From Streptomyces naganishii JCM 4654 (GTDB taxonomy: Bacteria; Actinomycetota; Actinomycetes; Streptomycetales; Streptomycetaceae): a stretch of 64,000 bases of DNA. Position 1 is the first letter of the stretch. Each line of letters opens with the position of its first letter. A program made the position numbers and the translations under genes. Location: assembly GCF_014650575.1 (NCBI RefSeq), contig NZ_BMVF01000007.1, forward strand, positions 310,001-374,000. The letters run 5' to 3'. The notes beneath the pieces are model-generated. The model saw only the letters and a program-made list of their open reading frames with translations, was not told where the DNA came from and did no database searches. Positions 24,052 through 32,051 of the stretch are shown here, piece by piece.

Positions 24052-24159
24052 TTCCGCCTTCACACAGCGCCCACCATCGGTGCACGGGCCCGGCCTTCCA
24101 CCTCCTACAGCGTCGGCCGGGCCCGCTCTCCCTCACACCCGAAAGTGGAAGGAACCTCA

Positions 24160-26367
24160 GTGAACCACCCCGACGACAACGAACTGTTCCACCGGCTCGA
24201 AGCCGAGATGGCCGCCGACTCCGGCGCCGAGGTAGTCGACCTGAGCAAGGCCCGGTCGGCGCGCGGCGAGTCGGCCGACCCGCGCGCCGACCGGTCGGCC
24301 GACTCGGTCGACGACGACCCCGACGACCGGTCGGCCGTGATGGTCGACGGCCCCGCCCCGGCCGGTCCGGGCCTGATGGACCGACTCCGGGCGGGACAGC
24401 GGCGCGAGGTGATCCCGCCGTGGGCGAAGTCCAAGCCGGAGTTCGTCACCGCGCTCGGCTGGCTGGGTGGCTTCGCCTGGCACACCACCGCCTTCCATGC
24501 GGTGCGCCTGCCCTGGTACTCCGTCCGGCTCTCCTTCCAGGCCCCGGCCGGGGTCGCCAAGTTCGTCAGCGGCACCCTGCGCTGGGTCGCCGACACCGAG
24601 GGCGAGCCGCTGCGGCAGGTGGCCGCGCGGCGCGAGAACGTCGAGGAGTACCTGAAGCTGTCGCGGCAGCGCGACAACCGGGTCAAGCTGCGCGGCATCC
24701 TCCTGCTGCTGGCCCTGGTCGTCGGCGTGCCGCTCGCCCTGGTGCTGTTCGTACTCGCCCCCACCTGGCTGGAAGTGCTGGCGCTGGCCCTGCTGACGGC
24801 CGGGTTCGGCTTCCTCGGGGCGTCGGCCGACAAGCCGGTCATCTCCCGCGCGGTCGTCACGACCGAAGTCGAGCGGCTGACGAGCGGCATCGTGGAACGC
24901 GCCCTCGGGGCGCTCGGTATCGCCGAGATCAACAAGGCGCTCGCCAAGGGCGGGGAGGGCATCAAGTTCCCCGCCCCGATCACCCGCGACGGCCCCGGCT
25001 GGCGCGCGGACGTCGACCTGCCCTACGGCGTCACGGTGCCGGACATCCTCGACCGGCGCGAGAAACTCGCCTCCGGTCTGCGCCGCCCCCTGGGGTGCGT
25101 GTGGCCCGAGCCGGTCGCCGACGAGCACGCCGGCCGCATGATGCTGTGGGTCGGCGACCGTGCGCTGAACAAGGTGCCCGCCCCGCCGTGGCCGCTGGCC
25201 AAGAACGGGTCGGCGTCGCTGTTCAAGCCGTTGCCGTTCGGCACCGACCAGCGCGGCCGGAACGTCGACCTGACGCTGATGTACGACAACGTCCTGATCG
25301 GCGCCATGCCCGGCATGGGCAAAACCTTCTCGCTGCGCACCCCGCTGCTCGCCGCCGCGCTGGATCCCACGGCTGAGCTGCTGATCTGGGAGCTGAAGGG
25401 CACCGGCGACCTGCACCCGCTGAAGAAGGTGGCGGCCGACTACGGCTCCGGCCCGGACGACGAGACCGCCGCCGCAGCGCTGGACTCCATCCGCTACGTC
25501 CATAAGGACCTGGAGCGGCGGGCCAAGGTCATCAGCTCCCTGCCCAAGGACAAGTGCCCGGAGAACAAGGTCATCCCGTCCCTGGCCGCGAACCGCTCCC
25601 TCGGTCTGCACCCGCTCGTGCTCGCCATCGACGAGTGCCAGGAGCTGTTCAGCCACGACAAGTACGGCAAGGAAGCCGGAGCGCTGTGCACGGCCATCAT
25701 CAAGCGCGGCCGGGCGCTCGGGGTGATCCTTCTGCTGGCCACGCAGCGCCCGGACAAGGACTCGCTTCCGCCCGCGATCAGCGCGAACGTGGGCACGCGG
25801 TTCTGCCTGCGGGTCATGGGCCAGATCGAGAACGACATGATCCTGGGCACGTCGATGTACAAGAACGGCATCCGCGCCACGTCGTTCACCCGCTCCGACA
25901 AGGGCATCGGCTACCTGGTCGGCGCTGCCGACGACCCGCAGATCGTGCGCGGCTACTACCTTGACAACCCGGCCGCGGATGCCATCTGCGAGCGCGCCCG
26001 TAAGGCCCGCATCGACGCGGGCACGCTGCGCGGCATCGCCGCAGGCGAGGCGCCGGAGCGGCGCGAGGCGGCCGATCCGCTGCTTGAGGACATCCTCGCC
26101 GTCGTCCCGGCGGATGAGGCCAAGCCGTGGAACGACGTCACCGTGGACCGGCTCGCCGAACTGCGGCCGGAGAAGTACGGGCCGTGGGGCGAGATGGCCC
26201 CGGCGGACAAGGCGCGGCAGCTCACCACGGCGCTCAAGCCGTACGGCGTGAGCACGGGCCAGGTGGCCCGCAGGGTCAACGGCAAGACGGTCAACCGGAC
26301 CGGGTTCGAGCGCGCTCACATCGTCACGGCGATTGCGGAGCGTGACCGTAACCGGGACGCGGGCTGA
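24160..26367 (+). CDS. FtsK/SpoIIIE-type conjugative DNA translocase (TraB/TraSA-like)
   Basis: 735 aa. An acidic N-terminus, then a membrane region at residues ~175-235 (ILLLLALVVGVPLALVLFVL and LEVLALALLTAGFGFLGAS), then an FtsK motor: Walker A GAMPGMGKTFSLR (~residue 382), ELLIWELKGTGDL, Walker B LVLAIDECQELF (~490), LLLATQRPDKDSLP. The C-terminus (~660-735) looks like a small winged-helix DNA-recognition domain. TraB proteins alone move double-stranded plasmid DNA between mycelia as a hexameric pore. The GTG start after GGAAGGAACC is preferred to an ATG 15 bases earlier. CTAG-type repeats just downstream could be the clt recognition locus. Confidence 0.9.
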   Translation: MNHPDDNELFHRLEAEMAADSGAEVVDLSKARSARGESADPRADRSADSVDDDPDDRSAVMVDGPAPAGPGLMDRLRAGQRREVIPPWAKSKPEFVTALGWLGGFAWHTTAFHAVRLPWYSVRLSFQAPAGVAKFVSGTLRWVADTEGEPLRQVAARRENVEEYLKLSRQRDNRVKLRGILLLLALVVGVPLALVLFVLAPTWLEVLALALLTAGFGFLGASADKPVISRAVVTTEVERLTSGIVERALGALGIAEINKALAKGGEGIKFPAPITRDGPGWRADVDLPYGVTVPDILDRREKLASGLRRPLGCVWPEPVADEHAGRMMLWVGDRALNKVPAPPWPLAKNGSASLFKPLPFGTDQRGRNVDLTLMYDNVLIGAMPGMGKTFSLRTPLLAAALDPTAELLIWELKGTGDLHPLKKVAADYGSGPDDETAAAALDSIRYVHKDLERRAKVISSLPKDKCPENKVIPSLAANRSLGLHPLVLAIDECQELFSHDKYGKEAGALCTAIIKRGRALGVILLLATQRPDKDSLPPAISANVGTRFCLRVMGQIENDMILGTSMYKNGIRATSFTRSDKGIGYLVGAADDPQIVRGYYLDNPAADAICERARKARIDAGTLRGIAAGEAPERREAADPLLEDILAVVPADEAKPWNDVTVDRLAELRPEKYGPWGEMAPADKARQLTTALKPYGVSTGQVARRVNGKTVNRTGFERAHIVTAIAERDRNRDAG

Positions 26368-26374
26368 CGCCGAG

Positions 26375-26430
26375 GGGTCTCTAGTGCTAGGGGTCAGACC
26401 CTCTAGCGCTAGAGGTCCCGCTAGCGCCCC
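26375..26430. repeat. CTAG-palindrome cluster (candidate clt locus)
   Basis: CTAGTGCTAG, the 16-bp perfect palindrome CCTCTAGCGCTAGAGG (26400-26415) and GCTAGCGCC lie within 50 bases, with GGGGTC/GACCC repeats between. CTAG is rare in Streptomyces. The position right after the TraB-like gene is where plasmids carry the cis-acting transfer site. Confidence 0.55.
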
Positions 26431-26508
26431 ATATGGGCCCTGATCAGCGATCTAGCCGATAGGACCCCACCTGCGGAAACCCCCGAAAACCGCCCTGGGA
26501 GGGCTGTT

Positions 26509-26760
26509 GTGACCCCGATCCTGCTCGCTATCGCGCTCCTACTGTTCGTCACGCTCGGTTACGCATCGGTGTGCGCGGCGAGCCCGTTCGGCTCCTGCCG
26601 CAAGTGCAACGGCTTCGGCTTCGCCATGACCACCGACCGCAAGGGACGGCCCAAGCGCGGCAAGACCTGCCGCCGCTGCAAGGGCCACGGCAAGCGCATC
26701 CGCGTCGGCCGCTGGCTCTACAACCGCGCCGCCCGCACCTACCGCCAAGGCACTCGCTGA
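26509..26760 (+). CDS. small membrane protein with zinc ribbon
   Basis: 83 aa from a GTG start. One transmembrane helix (ILLAIALLLFVTLGYASVCA) is followed by two CxxC pairs (CRKCNGFGF and CRRCKGHGK), each with the GxG pattern of DnaJ-type zinc ribbons, and a basic tail. Probably anchored with the zinc ribbon in the cytoplasm. Common among spd-type accessory genes of Streptomyces plasmids; likely helps transfer or spreading. No enzyme activity expected. Confidence 0.72.
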   Translation: MTPILLAIALLLFVTLGYASVCAASPFGSCRKCNGFGFAMTTDRKGRPKRGKTCRRCKGHGKRIRVGRWLYNRAARTYRQGTR

Positions 26761-26796
26761 CCCCAACCCGGCTCCAATGAAAGGAGATCCGCGCCC

Positions 26797-26985
26797 GTGG
26801 CCGTGACCGTCTCCCTCGCCCTGCTCTTCGGTTTCCTGCTCGCCGTCCTGATCCGCTCCGGCTCGCTCAAGGCCGGCGGCGCCTTCGTCGCCGCGATGTT
26901 CGGCTTTTACCTCGCCTCGACCGGAGCTGCCCCCACCGTCAACCACCTCATGCGCGCCGTCGTCGACGCGCTGCCGAACCTGTAG
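26797..26985 (+). CDS. small two-helix membrane protein (spd-type)
   Basis: 62 aa, GTG start behind AAAGGAGA. Two hydrophobic helices (VTVSLALLFGFLLAVLIRSG and GGAFVAAMFGFYLASTGAA) with a short loop. This size and topology fit SpdA-like spread proteins. Closely followed by the next gene (13-base gap). Role inferred from context only. Confidence 0.72.
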   Translation: MAVTVSLALLFGFLLAVLIRSGSLKAGGAFVAAMFGFYLASTGAAPTVNHLMRAVVDALPNL

Positions 26986-26997
26986 AGGAGCAAGGCC

Positions 26998-27471
26998 GTG
27001 AACGAAAACGTCCCGGCTCTGCGGCTGGACACATCCACCGCCCCGGCGCACGACCCGGCAGCGCTGAGCCTGTACGCACCGGACCTGGCGGTCGTCGAGC
27101 TGGCCGCTGAACGCGGGCCGGTCGTATGGGTGCCCGACGCCTACGGGCGCATGGTCCCCATGCCCAAGCACCTCGCCCCGCCGCCTTTGGTGCGCCCGGA
27201 GCCGCGCGACCTGACCCCGCTGCCGCTGCTGGACCCGGTCGCTCAGCGGTTCATCGGCGCCGGAATTGGCGGCGGCGCCCTGTCGGCCGGCGTCGGTTAC
27301 GGCATCGGCGAGGTCATCAACGCGGTCGCCGGGTTCAGCTCCGGCGCCGCCATGTGGATCGCCCTCGCCGTCCTCGCCTGGCGCACCCCCCGCTCCCTCA
27401 CCAACGGCCGGAGCGGAAGCACGGTCCACATCCGCAAGGCCGTCATCAAGCGCAGCCACTTCCACGGCTGA
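26998..27471 (+). CDS. membrane protein of the spd region
   Basis: 157 aa, GTG start behind AGAGGAG. A soluble N-terminus of about 80 residues with Pro-rich stretches is followed by a glycine-rich hydrophobic hairpin (FIGAGIGGGALSAGVGYGIG, GFSSGAAMWIALAVLAW) and a basic tail (HIRKAVIKRSHFHG). It resembles membrane-associated Spd proteins and sits between two other small spd-type genes. Function inferred from position. Confidence 0.72.
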   Translation: MNENVPALRLDTSTAPAHDPAALSLYAPDLAVVELAAERGPVVWVPDAYGRMVPMPKHLAPPPLVRPEPRDLTPLPLLDPVAQRFIGAGIGGGALSAGVGYGIGEVINAVAGFSSGAAMWIALAVLAWRTPRSLTNGRSGSTVHIRKAVIKRSHFHG

Positions 27472-27490
27472 ATGCCCCGAAAGGAGGACC

Positions 27491-27676
27491 GTGTTCGAGA
27501 TCCGCGTCATCTGCGAGCCGGACGACGGCGACCGCGTCTGCGAGGCCCTGGCCGCCGCGTTCGACACCGGCCCGGCACGCCAGTACCCGACCCGCGACGG
27601 CAAGCGCACCCGGCTGTACGTCACGGCCGACCACCGCGACTCCAGCACCAACACCGACCACGCCGGAAGCGAGTGA
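27491..27676 (+). CDS. small conserved AICE protein
   Basis: 61 aa from GTG with an excellent RBS (AAAGGAGG). The sequence (IRVICEPDDGDRVCEALAAA, ARQYPTRDGKRTRLYVTADH) suggests a compact ferredoxin-like alpha/beta fold. No known motif. It lies immediately upstream of ssb, so it may belong to the replication module. Function unknown. Confidence 0.68.
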   Translation: MFEIRVICEPDDGDRVCEALAAAFDTGPARQYPTRDGKRTRLYVTADHRDSSTNTDHAGSE

Positions 27677-27681
27677 TCCCC

Positions 27682-28167
27682 ATGTCCGTAGGAGAGACCC
27701 CCATCACCATCGTCGGCAACCTCGCCGCAGACCCCGAACTGCGGTTCACCACCAGCGGTGACGCCATCGCCCGGTTCTCCGTCGCCTCCACCCCGCGCAG
27801 CTACGACAAGTCCACCGGCCAGTGGCGCGACGGAACCGCGATGTTCCTGCGCTGCACCGCGTGGCGCGACCTCGCCAACCACGTCGCCGACAGCCTGACC
27901 AAGGGCATGCGCGTGGTGGTCACCGGCCGTCTGCGTCAGCACAACTGGCAGACGGACCAAGGCGAGAACCGCTCCATGCTCGCCCTGGAAGTCGACGACA
28001 TCGGCCCCTCGCTGCGGTTCGCCACGGCCAAGGTCGCCAAGGTGCAGCGCAACGGGACCTCGTCCGGCCCGGCCAACGACGCGTGGAACACCCCCGCCCC
28101 CACCGGGGCCACCGCGTCCACGGGCGGATGGGGCACCCCGTCCTCCGGCGACGAACCGCCCTTCTAG
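27682..28167 (+). CDS. ssb: AICE single-stranded DNA-binding protein
   Basis: 161 aa. The N-terminal 110 residues are a standard OB fold (TPITIVGNLAADPELRFTTS, FLRCTAWRDLANHVADSLTK, VVVTGRLRQHNWQTDQGENR). A Gly/Ser/Thr-rich linker and the acidic tip SSGDEPPF follow, the conserved tail by which SSB recruits replication proteins. It is distinct from the chromosomal ssbB later in this window, which lacks that tip. The ATG start has a weak RBS, suggesting coupling to the upstream gene. It would coat single strands during element replication. Confidence 0.93.
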   Translation: MSVGETPITIVGNLAADPELRFTTSGDAIARFSVASTPRSYDKSTGQWRDGTAMFLRCTAWRDLANHVADSLTKGMRVVVTGRLRQHNWQTDQGENRSMLALEVDDIGPSLRFATAKVAKVQRNGTSSGPANDAWNTPAPTGATASTGGWGTPSSGDEPPF

Positions 28168-28173
28168 ACACGC

Positions 28174-28215
28174 CCAGGGCGACCGCCTCTCACCACAAGA
28201 CCGCGGTCGCCCTGG
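28174..28215 (+). promoter_or_regulatory. leader hairpin C before the primase-polymerase gene
   Basis: A 13-bp perfect stem (28174-28186 with 28203-28215) around a loop CTCTCACCACAAGACC. CCCTTCGAC and ACAGGAGA follow. This is the third copy of the arrangement at 19274 and 19812, here without a tRNA-like minihelix. It may also terminate ssb transcription. Confidence 0.65.
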
Positions 28216-28253
28216 CTCTCCTTGTCCCTTCGACAGAACAGGAGACCTCCAGA

Positions 28254-29153
28254 ATGCCCTACCTGGACGGCCCTGCCCAGCTCGCCGCAGCGCTTGACGC
28301 TGCGTCGCGCGGCTGGCACGTCTTCCCCCTCATCCCCGGCGCCAAGCGCCCCGCCGTCCGCGACTGGGAGACGCGCGCCACCATCGACCGCGAGCGCATC
28401 ACCCGGTGCTGGACGCACGCCCCCTACAACGTCGGCATCGCTACCGGCCCCTCTCGGCTGGTCGTCGTCGACCTCGACATCCCCAAGGGCCCGGACGACA
28501 CCCCGCCGGCCGAATGGGCCGCGCACGGTGTCACCAAGGGCGCCGACGTGCTCGCCCTGCTCTGCGAGCGGCACAGCCAGCCCTTCCCCGCCGACACGTA
28601 CTCGGTCCGAACCTGGAGCGGCGGCACCCACCTGTACTTCGCCGCCCCCGAGGGCGAGCCACTGCGCAACACCGCGGGAGACAGCGCGCGCGGGCTCGGT
28701 TGGAAGGTCGACACCCGCGCCGCCGGCGGACTCGTGGTCGGTGCTGGAAGCACCTTCGCCGGAGAGCCCTACACAGTGGCTCACAAGGCCCCCGTGGCGC
28801 CGCTCCCCGACTGGCTCGCGGAACTGCTACGCCCGGCCCCGCTGCCCCCGCAGCGTCCGCTCACGGTCCCGCTCACGGCCCGCGACCGGCGCGGCAAGTT
28901 CCTGAACGCCGCGCTCCACGGCGAGTTGGCGCGCGTCACCGGCTCCGGCGCCCACCAGCACAACAACGCGCTCTACATCGCCTCCGTGGCTCTCGGTCAG
29001 TTGGTCGCAGGGGGAGAGCTGGACGCGTACGAGGTGACCGAGAGGCTTGTCGAGGCGGCGCTGAGCGTCGGGCAGGGCGAGCGCGAGGCACGGCGCACCA
29101 TCGCCTCCGGCCTGCGAGCCGGAGCCAATCGCCCCCGGACGGTCGCGGCATGA
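28254..29153 (+). CDS. bifunctional DNA primase/polymerase (Prim-Pol)
   Basis: 299 aa. The Prim-Pol N-terminal domain of AICE replicases is clear: ALDAASRGWHVFPLIPGAKR, the metal-binding LVVVDLDIPKG, SGGTHLYFAAPEG with the conserved His, and GLGWKVDTRAAGGLVVGAGS. It should synthesise primers and extend them at the element origin. Coupled by ATGA to the RepA-like ATPase, together forming the replication unit seen in primase-type AICEs. The start has AACAGGAGA upstream. Confidence 0.88.
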   Translation: MPYLDGPAQLAAALDAASRGWHVFPLIPGAKRPAVRDWETRATIDRERITRCWTHAPYNVGIATGPSRLVVVDLDIPKGPDDTPPAEWAAHGVTKGADVLALLCERHSQPFPADTYSVRTWSGGTHLYFAAPEGEPLRNTAGDSARGLGWKVDTRAAGGLVVGAGSTFAGEPYTVAHKAPVAPLPDWLAELLRPAPLPPQRPLTVPLTARDRRGKFLNAALHGELARVTGSGAHQHNNALYIASVALGQLVAGGELDAYEVTERLVEAALSVGQGEREARRTIASGLRAGANRPRTVAA

Positions 29154-30289
29154 GCACCAACCCGATTCCCCCGCTGCACCTGTACTCCGTGCCCAGCGAC
29201 CCCGAGGCGGCCCCGCGCGAGTTGCCGAAGCGGGAGCGCCCGCGCACGGCGTGGACCGCGGACCAGCTCATGGCCGCAGACTTCCCGGAGCCGAGGTGGG
29301 CCGTGCCCGGCATCCTCGCCGAGGGCGTCAACCTGCTCGCCGGACCGCCCAAGGTGGGCAAGTCGTGGCTGTCCCTCGGCCTGGCTCTCGCGGTCGCGGC
29401 CGGCGGTCAGGCTTTCGACTCCGTACCCGTCAAGGGCGGCCCGGTGCTCTACCTCGCCCTGGAGGACACCCCGCGCCGTCTCCAGACCCGCATGGGCAAG
29501 ATCCTGGGCGGGCAGGCGGCCCCGGCCGGTCTGACCCTGGTCACCGAGTGCCCGCCCTTCCCACAGGGCGGCAGCGAGGCCATCGCCGGATGGCTGGACC
29601 GCAACCCGGACGCCCGCATGGTCGTCATCGACGTGTTCGCCAAGATGCGCGGCCCCGCCCCACAGGGCGTCTCGCAGTACGACGCGGACTACGTCGCCGT
29701 TGGCTACGCCAAGCGGATCGCCGACCACTACGGCATCGCCGTAGTGCTCGTGCACCACGTCCGCAAGGCAGGCTCGGACGACTTCCTGACCGAGGTGTCC
29801 GGTACGAACGGCATCGCCGGAGCCGCCGACGCAACGCTCGTCCTGAAGCGGGCCCGTGGGCAGGCAGACGGGATCCTGCACGTCACCGGACGCGACGTGG
29901 ATGAAGCCGAGTACGCGCTCAGGTTCCACGCTGCCTCCGGTGCTTGGCAGATGCTCGATGGGCCGGTCTCCGACCACACCATCGGCGACACCCGTGCGGC
30001 CATCCTCCGGTACGTCCGGGAGAACCCCGGCGTCCGGCCGCGGGACATCGTGGCCGCGCTGCCGGACATCGACGCGGACACCGTGCGCCGGTACTGCTCC
30101 CGCATGGCGGAGGCAGGACAGCTCACCAAGGACGCCGGAGGCCGCTACTACCCGGACACCCCGCACCCGGAGGTGTCCCAGGTGTCCGACTGTCCGGTCA
30201 CCTCATCTCACCTGCACGAACAGACCGGACACCCCCAGACCCCCAGTGTCCGACTGTCCGACCCCAACGACGAAGGGAGCGCGCGGTGA
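29150..30289 (+). CDS. RepA-like RecA-fold replicative ATPase/helicase
   Basis: 379 aa. Walker A GPPKVGKSWLSLGLA (~residue 65), VLYLALEDTPRRLQTRMGKI, Walker B MVVIDVFAKM and the sensor VLVHHVRKAGSDD identify an AAA_25/RepA-type ATPase related to DnaB-like RecA helicases. The C-terminal ~90 residues contain a winged helix (AILRYVRENPGVRPRDIVAA). The last coding stretch carries two copies of a 15-bp motif shared with the left end of the element. It probably unwinds the origin for the Prim-Pol. Coupled upstream by ATGA, downstream by GTGA. Confidence 0.85.
   Translation: MSTNPIPPLHLYSVPSDPEAAPRELPKRERPRTAWTADQLMAADFPEPRWAVPGILAEGVNLLAGPPKVGKSWLSLGLALAVAAGGQAFDSVPVKGGPVLYLALEDTPRRLQTRMGKILGGQAAPAGLTLVTECPPFPQGGSEAIAGWLDRNPDARMVVIDVFAKMRGPAPQGVSQYDADYVAVGYAKRIADHYGIAVVLVHHVRKAGSDDFLTEVSGTNGIAGAADATLVLKRARGQADGILHVTGRDVDEAEYALRFHAASGAWQMLDGPVSDHTIGDTRAAILRYVRENPGVRPRDIVAALPDIDADTVRRYCSRMAEAGQLTKDAGGRYYPDTPHPEVSQVSDCPVTSSHLHEQTGHPQTPSVRLSDPNDEGSAR
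30182..30260. repeat. two 15-bp iteron-like repeats inside the rep gene
   Basis: GTGTCCGACTGTCCG occurs at 30182-30196 and 30246-30260, and inverted at 16342-16356. In pSAM2-type elements the origin is linked to the rep gene. Candidate replication origin iterons, or XRE operator sites in front of xis-int. Confidence 0.55.
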
Positions 30290-30489
30290 CGACGGCTCTG
30301 CCCAGGTCGCGAGACGACAAGCTCACGCTTGCCGAGATCTGCACGGACCTGAAGATCTCGCGCTCCACCTTCTACGACTGGCGCGCGAAGGGGCGCGCAC
30401 CGCGCTGCATCAAGCTGCCCAACGGCGACCTTCGGATCCGACGCAGCGATTACGAGCACTGGCTGAACGACCGGGAGGACCGCGCCTGA
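30286..30489 (+). CDS. xis: excisionase (Xis), MerR-like HTH
   Basis: 67 aa. A single winged HTH (KLTLAEICTDLKISRSTFYD, KGRAPRCIKLPNGDLRIRRS, DYEHWLND) typical of AlpA/Xis proteins of actinomycete integrative elements. It would bend DNA at the att arms and direct the integrase to excise the element. The GTG start overlaps the rep stop, and its stop overlaps the integrase ATG, so rep, xis and int are translationally chained. Confidence 0.87.
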   Translation: MTTALPRSRDDKLTLAEICTDLKISRSTFYDWRAKGRAPRCIKLPNGDLRIRRSDYEHWLNDREDRA

Positions 30490-31877
30490 TGGAGACGACG
30501 TACAACGTCAAGATCTGGAGCATCAGGGTCTACCGGGGCAAGCAGAAGACGTCATACAGCGTGCGCTGGTCCCTGGCCGGTCGAGAATGGCGCCAACCCT
30601 TCGATACGCGGGCGCTCGCGGACGCGTTCCGCTCCGAACTGGTCAGTGCCACGCGCCGTGGTGAGGCTTTCAGCCTCACCACGGGCCGCCCCATCTCCCA
30701 TCAGTCCGGGGCGAGCGCTGTGAACTGGTACGACTTCGCCGTCCAGTTCGCGGACGCTCAGTGGCACCGCACCGCGGGAAACAGCCGGAAGAACACCGCC
30801 AAAGCCCTGATGACAGCAACCGTCGCGCTGCTGCGTACGCCGCCGGCCGCCTTCAAGCCGGTCGACGTGCGCACCGCGCTGCGAGAGTTCGCGTTCAACA
30901 CCCGCCGTCGGGAAGAAGCCCCCGATGAGGTGCTCGCGATCCTGAAGTGGGTGGAACGCAACACCATGTCCATGGCCGTATGGGAGGACCCGGCCAAGGT
31001 GGACGAAGTTCTGTACGCCCTGGGAACGAAACTGGATGGCACGCGTGCCGCCGCCAGCTCCGTCAAGCGCAACCGGCGGATCCTGAACGTCGCGATGGAA
31101 TACGCGGTGAAGCACCGGATCCTGCGGGCCAACCCGCTGCCGAAGGGCCGGGGCTCGGTACCCAAGACTTCGTCCGCCGTCGACAAACGGTCTCTGCTCA
31201 ATCCTGAGCAGGCGGCCCGCCTGCTGGGCTGGGTGCGACGCCGGCCTCGGGGCGGCAAGAGGCTGCACGCGTTCTTCGCCACGCTCTACTACGCCGGGCC
31301 ACGCCCGGAAGAGGTGGTGGCGATGGGCGTGGCGGACGTCCGGCTGCCCGAGGAAGGAGCCGACGACCAATGGTGTGAGTTGCTGTTCCACACAGCTCAG
31401 CCCGAGGTCGGGAAGAACTGGACCGACGACGGCGGGATCCACGAAGAGCGCGGCCTGAAGGGGCGCGCTGCGGACGACACCCGTGTCGTACCGGGTCACC
31501 CCTCGCTGACCCGGATCCTCCGCGAGCACATCAAGGGCAGGCACCTGAAGCCGGGAGATCTGCTGTTCCAAGGAGAGAAGGGAGAGATGCTCGCGGGCTC
31601 TGTCATCCGTCGGGCGTGGCGAAGCGCGCGTGCGGAAGTCCTTACGCCGGAAGAGTTCGCGTCGCCGCTGGGCAAGAGGGTGTACGACCTGCGGCACACC
31701 TGCCTGACGCGATGGCTGAACGACGGCGTACCGCCCGCACAGGTGGCGGAGTGGGCGGGAAACAGCGTCCCGGTCCTGCTCGCCATCTACGCCCGCTGCG
31801 TCTCTGGGCAGCTTCGGGACCTCAAGCGCCGCATGGAGGCAGGGGAAGACCTTCCAGAGCTGCCTGAGACGGCGTGA
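30489..31877 (+). CDS. int: site-specific tyrosine integrase
   Basis: 462 aa. An N-terminal arm-binding region (IRVYRGKQKTSYSVRW) and SAM-like core-binding domain precede the catalytic domain: Arg in YYAGPRPEEVVAM, the H-x-x-R box in YDLRHTCLTRWLNDG, and the nucleophile Tyr in SVPVLLAIYARC. All catalytic residues are present. It is next to the intact tRNA-Arg at attR, so this tRNA gene is its target. The start overlaps the xis stop (TGATG). One arm-type 17-bp repeat lies 15 bases after the stop. Confidence 0.93.
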   Translation: METTYNVKIWSIRVYRGKQKTSYSVRWSLAGREWRQPFDTRALADAFRSELVSATRRGEAFSLTTGRPISHQSGASAVNWYDFAVQFADAQWHRTAGNSRKNTAKALMTATVALLRTPPAAFKPVDVRTALREFAFNTRRREEAPDEVLAILKWVERNTMSMAVWEDPAKVDEVLYALGTKLDGTRAAASSVKRNRRILNVAMEYAVKHRILRANPLPKGRGSVPKTSSAVDKRSLLNPEQAARLLGWVRRRPRGGKRLHAFFATLYYAGPRPEEVVAMGVADVRLPEEGADDQWCELLFHTAQPEVGKNWTDDGGIHEERGLKGRAADDTRVVPGHPSLTRILREHIKGRHLKPGDLLFQGEKGEMLAGSVIRRAWRSARAEVLTPEEFASPLGKRVYDLRHTCLTRWLNDGVPPAQVAEWAGNSVPVLLAIYARCVSGQLRDLKRRMEAGEDLPELPETA

Positions 31878-31891
31878 CGGTGCCGGAAGGC

Positions 31892-31908
31892 TTCGCCACG
31901 CATTTGCC
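31892..31908. repeat. 17-bp direct repeat, right copy
   Basis: Identical to 16168-16184 in the same orientation. Between the integrase stop and attR, as expected for an integrase arm site. Confidence 0.6.
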
Positions 31909-32019
31909 ACAGCCACCCGCAGAAACCCGGTGACAGCCGGACAGCGCCGGACCCTTCCCGTGATCAATGGGGAGCGGTCCGGCGCTCTTCTGCGAAGGGT
32001 TCCACCTGTTCTGACCAGC

Positions 32020-32044
32020 AAAAAGCCCTCCCGAGGGGGAGGGC
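32020..32044 (-). terminator. terminator of tRNA-Arg carried by the element
   Basis: Stem GCCCTCCC-gagg-GGGAGGGC (32025-32044) followed on the minus strand by TTTTT. It is similar to the chromosomal terminator left behind at 16013-16041, so the AICE brings both the tRNA 3' end and a working terminator. Confidence 0.75.
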
Positions 32045-32051
32045 GAGGGGT

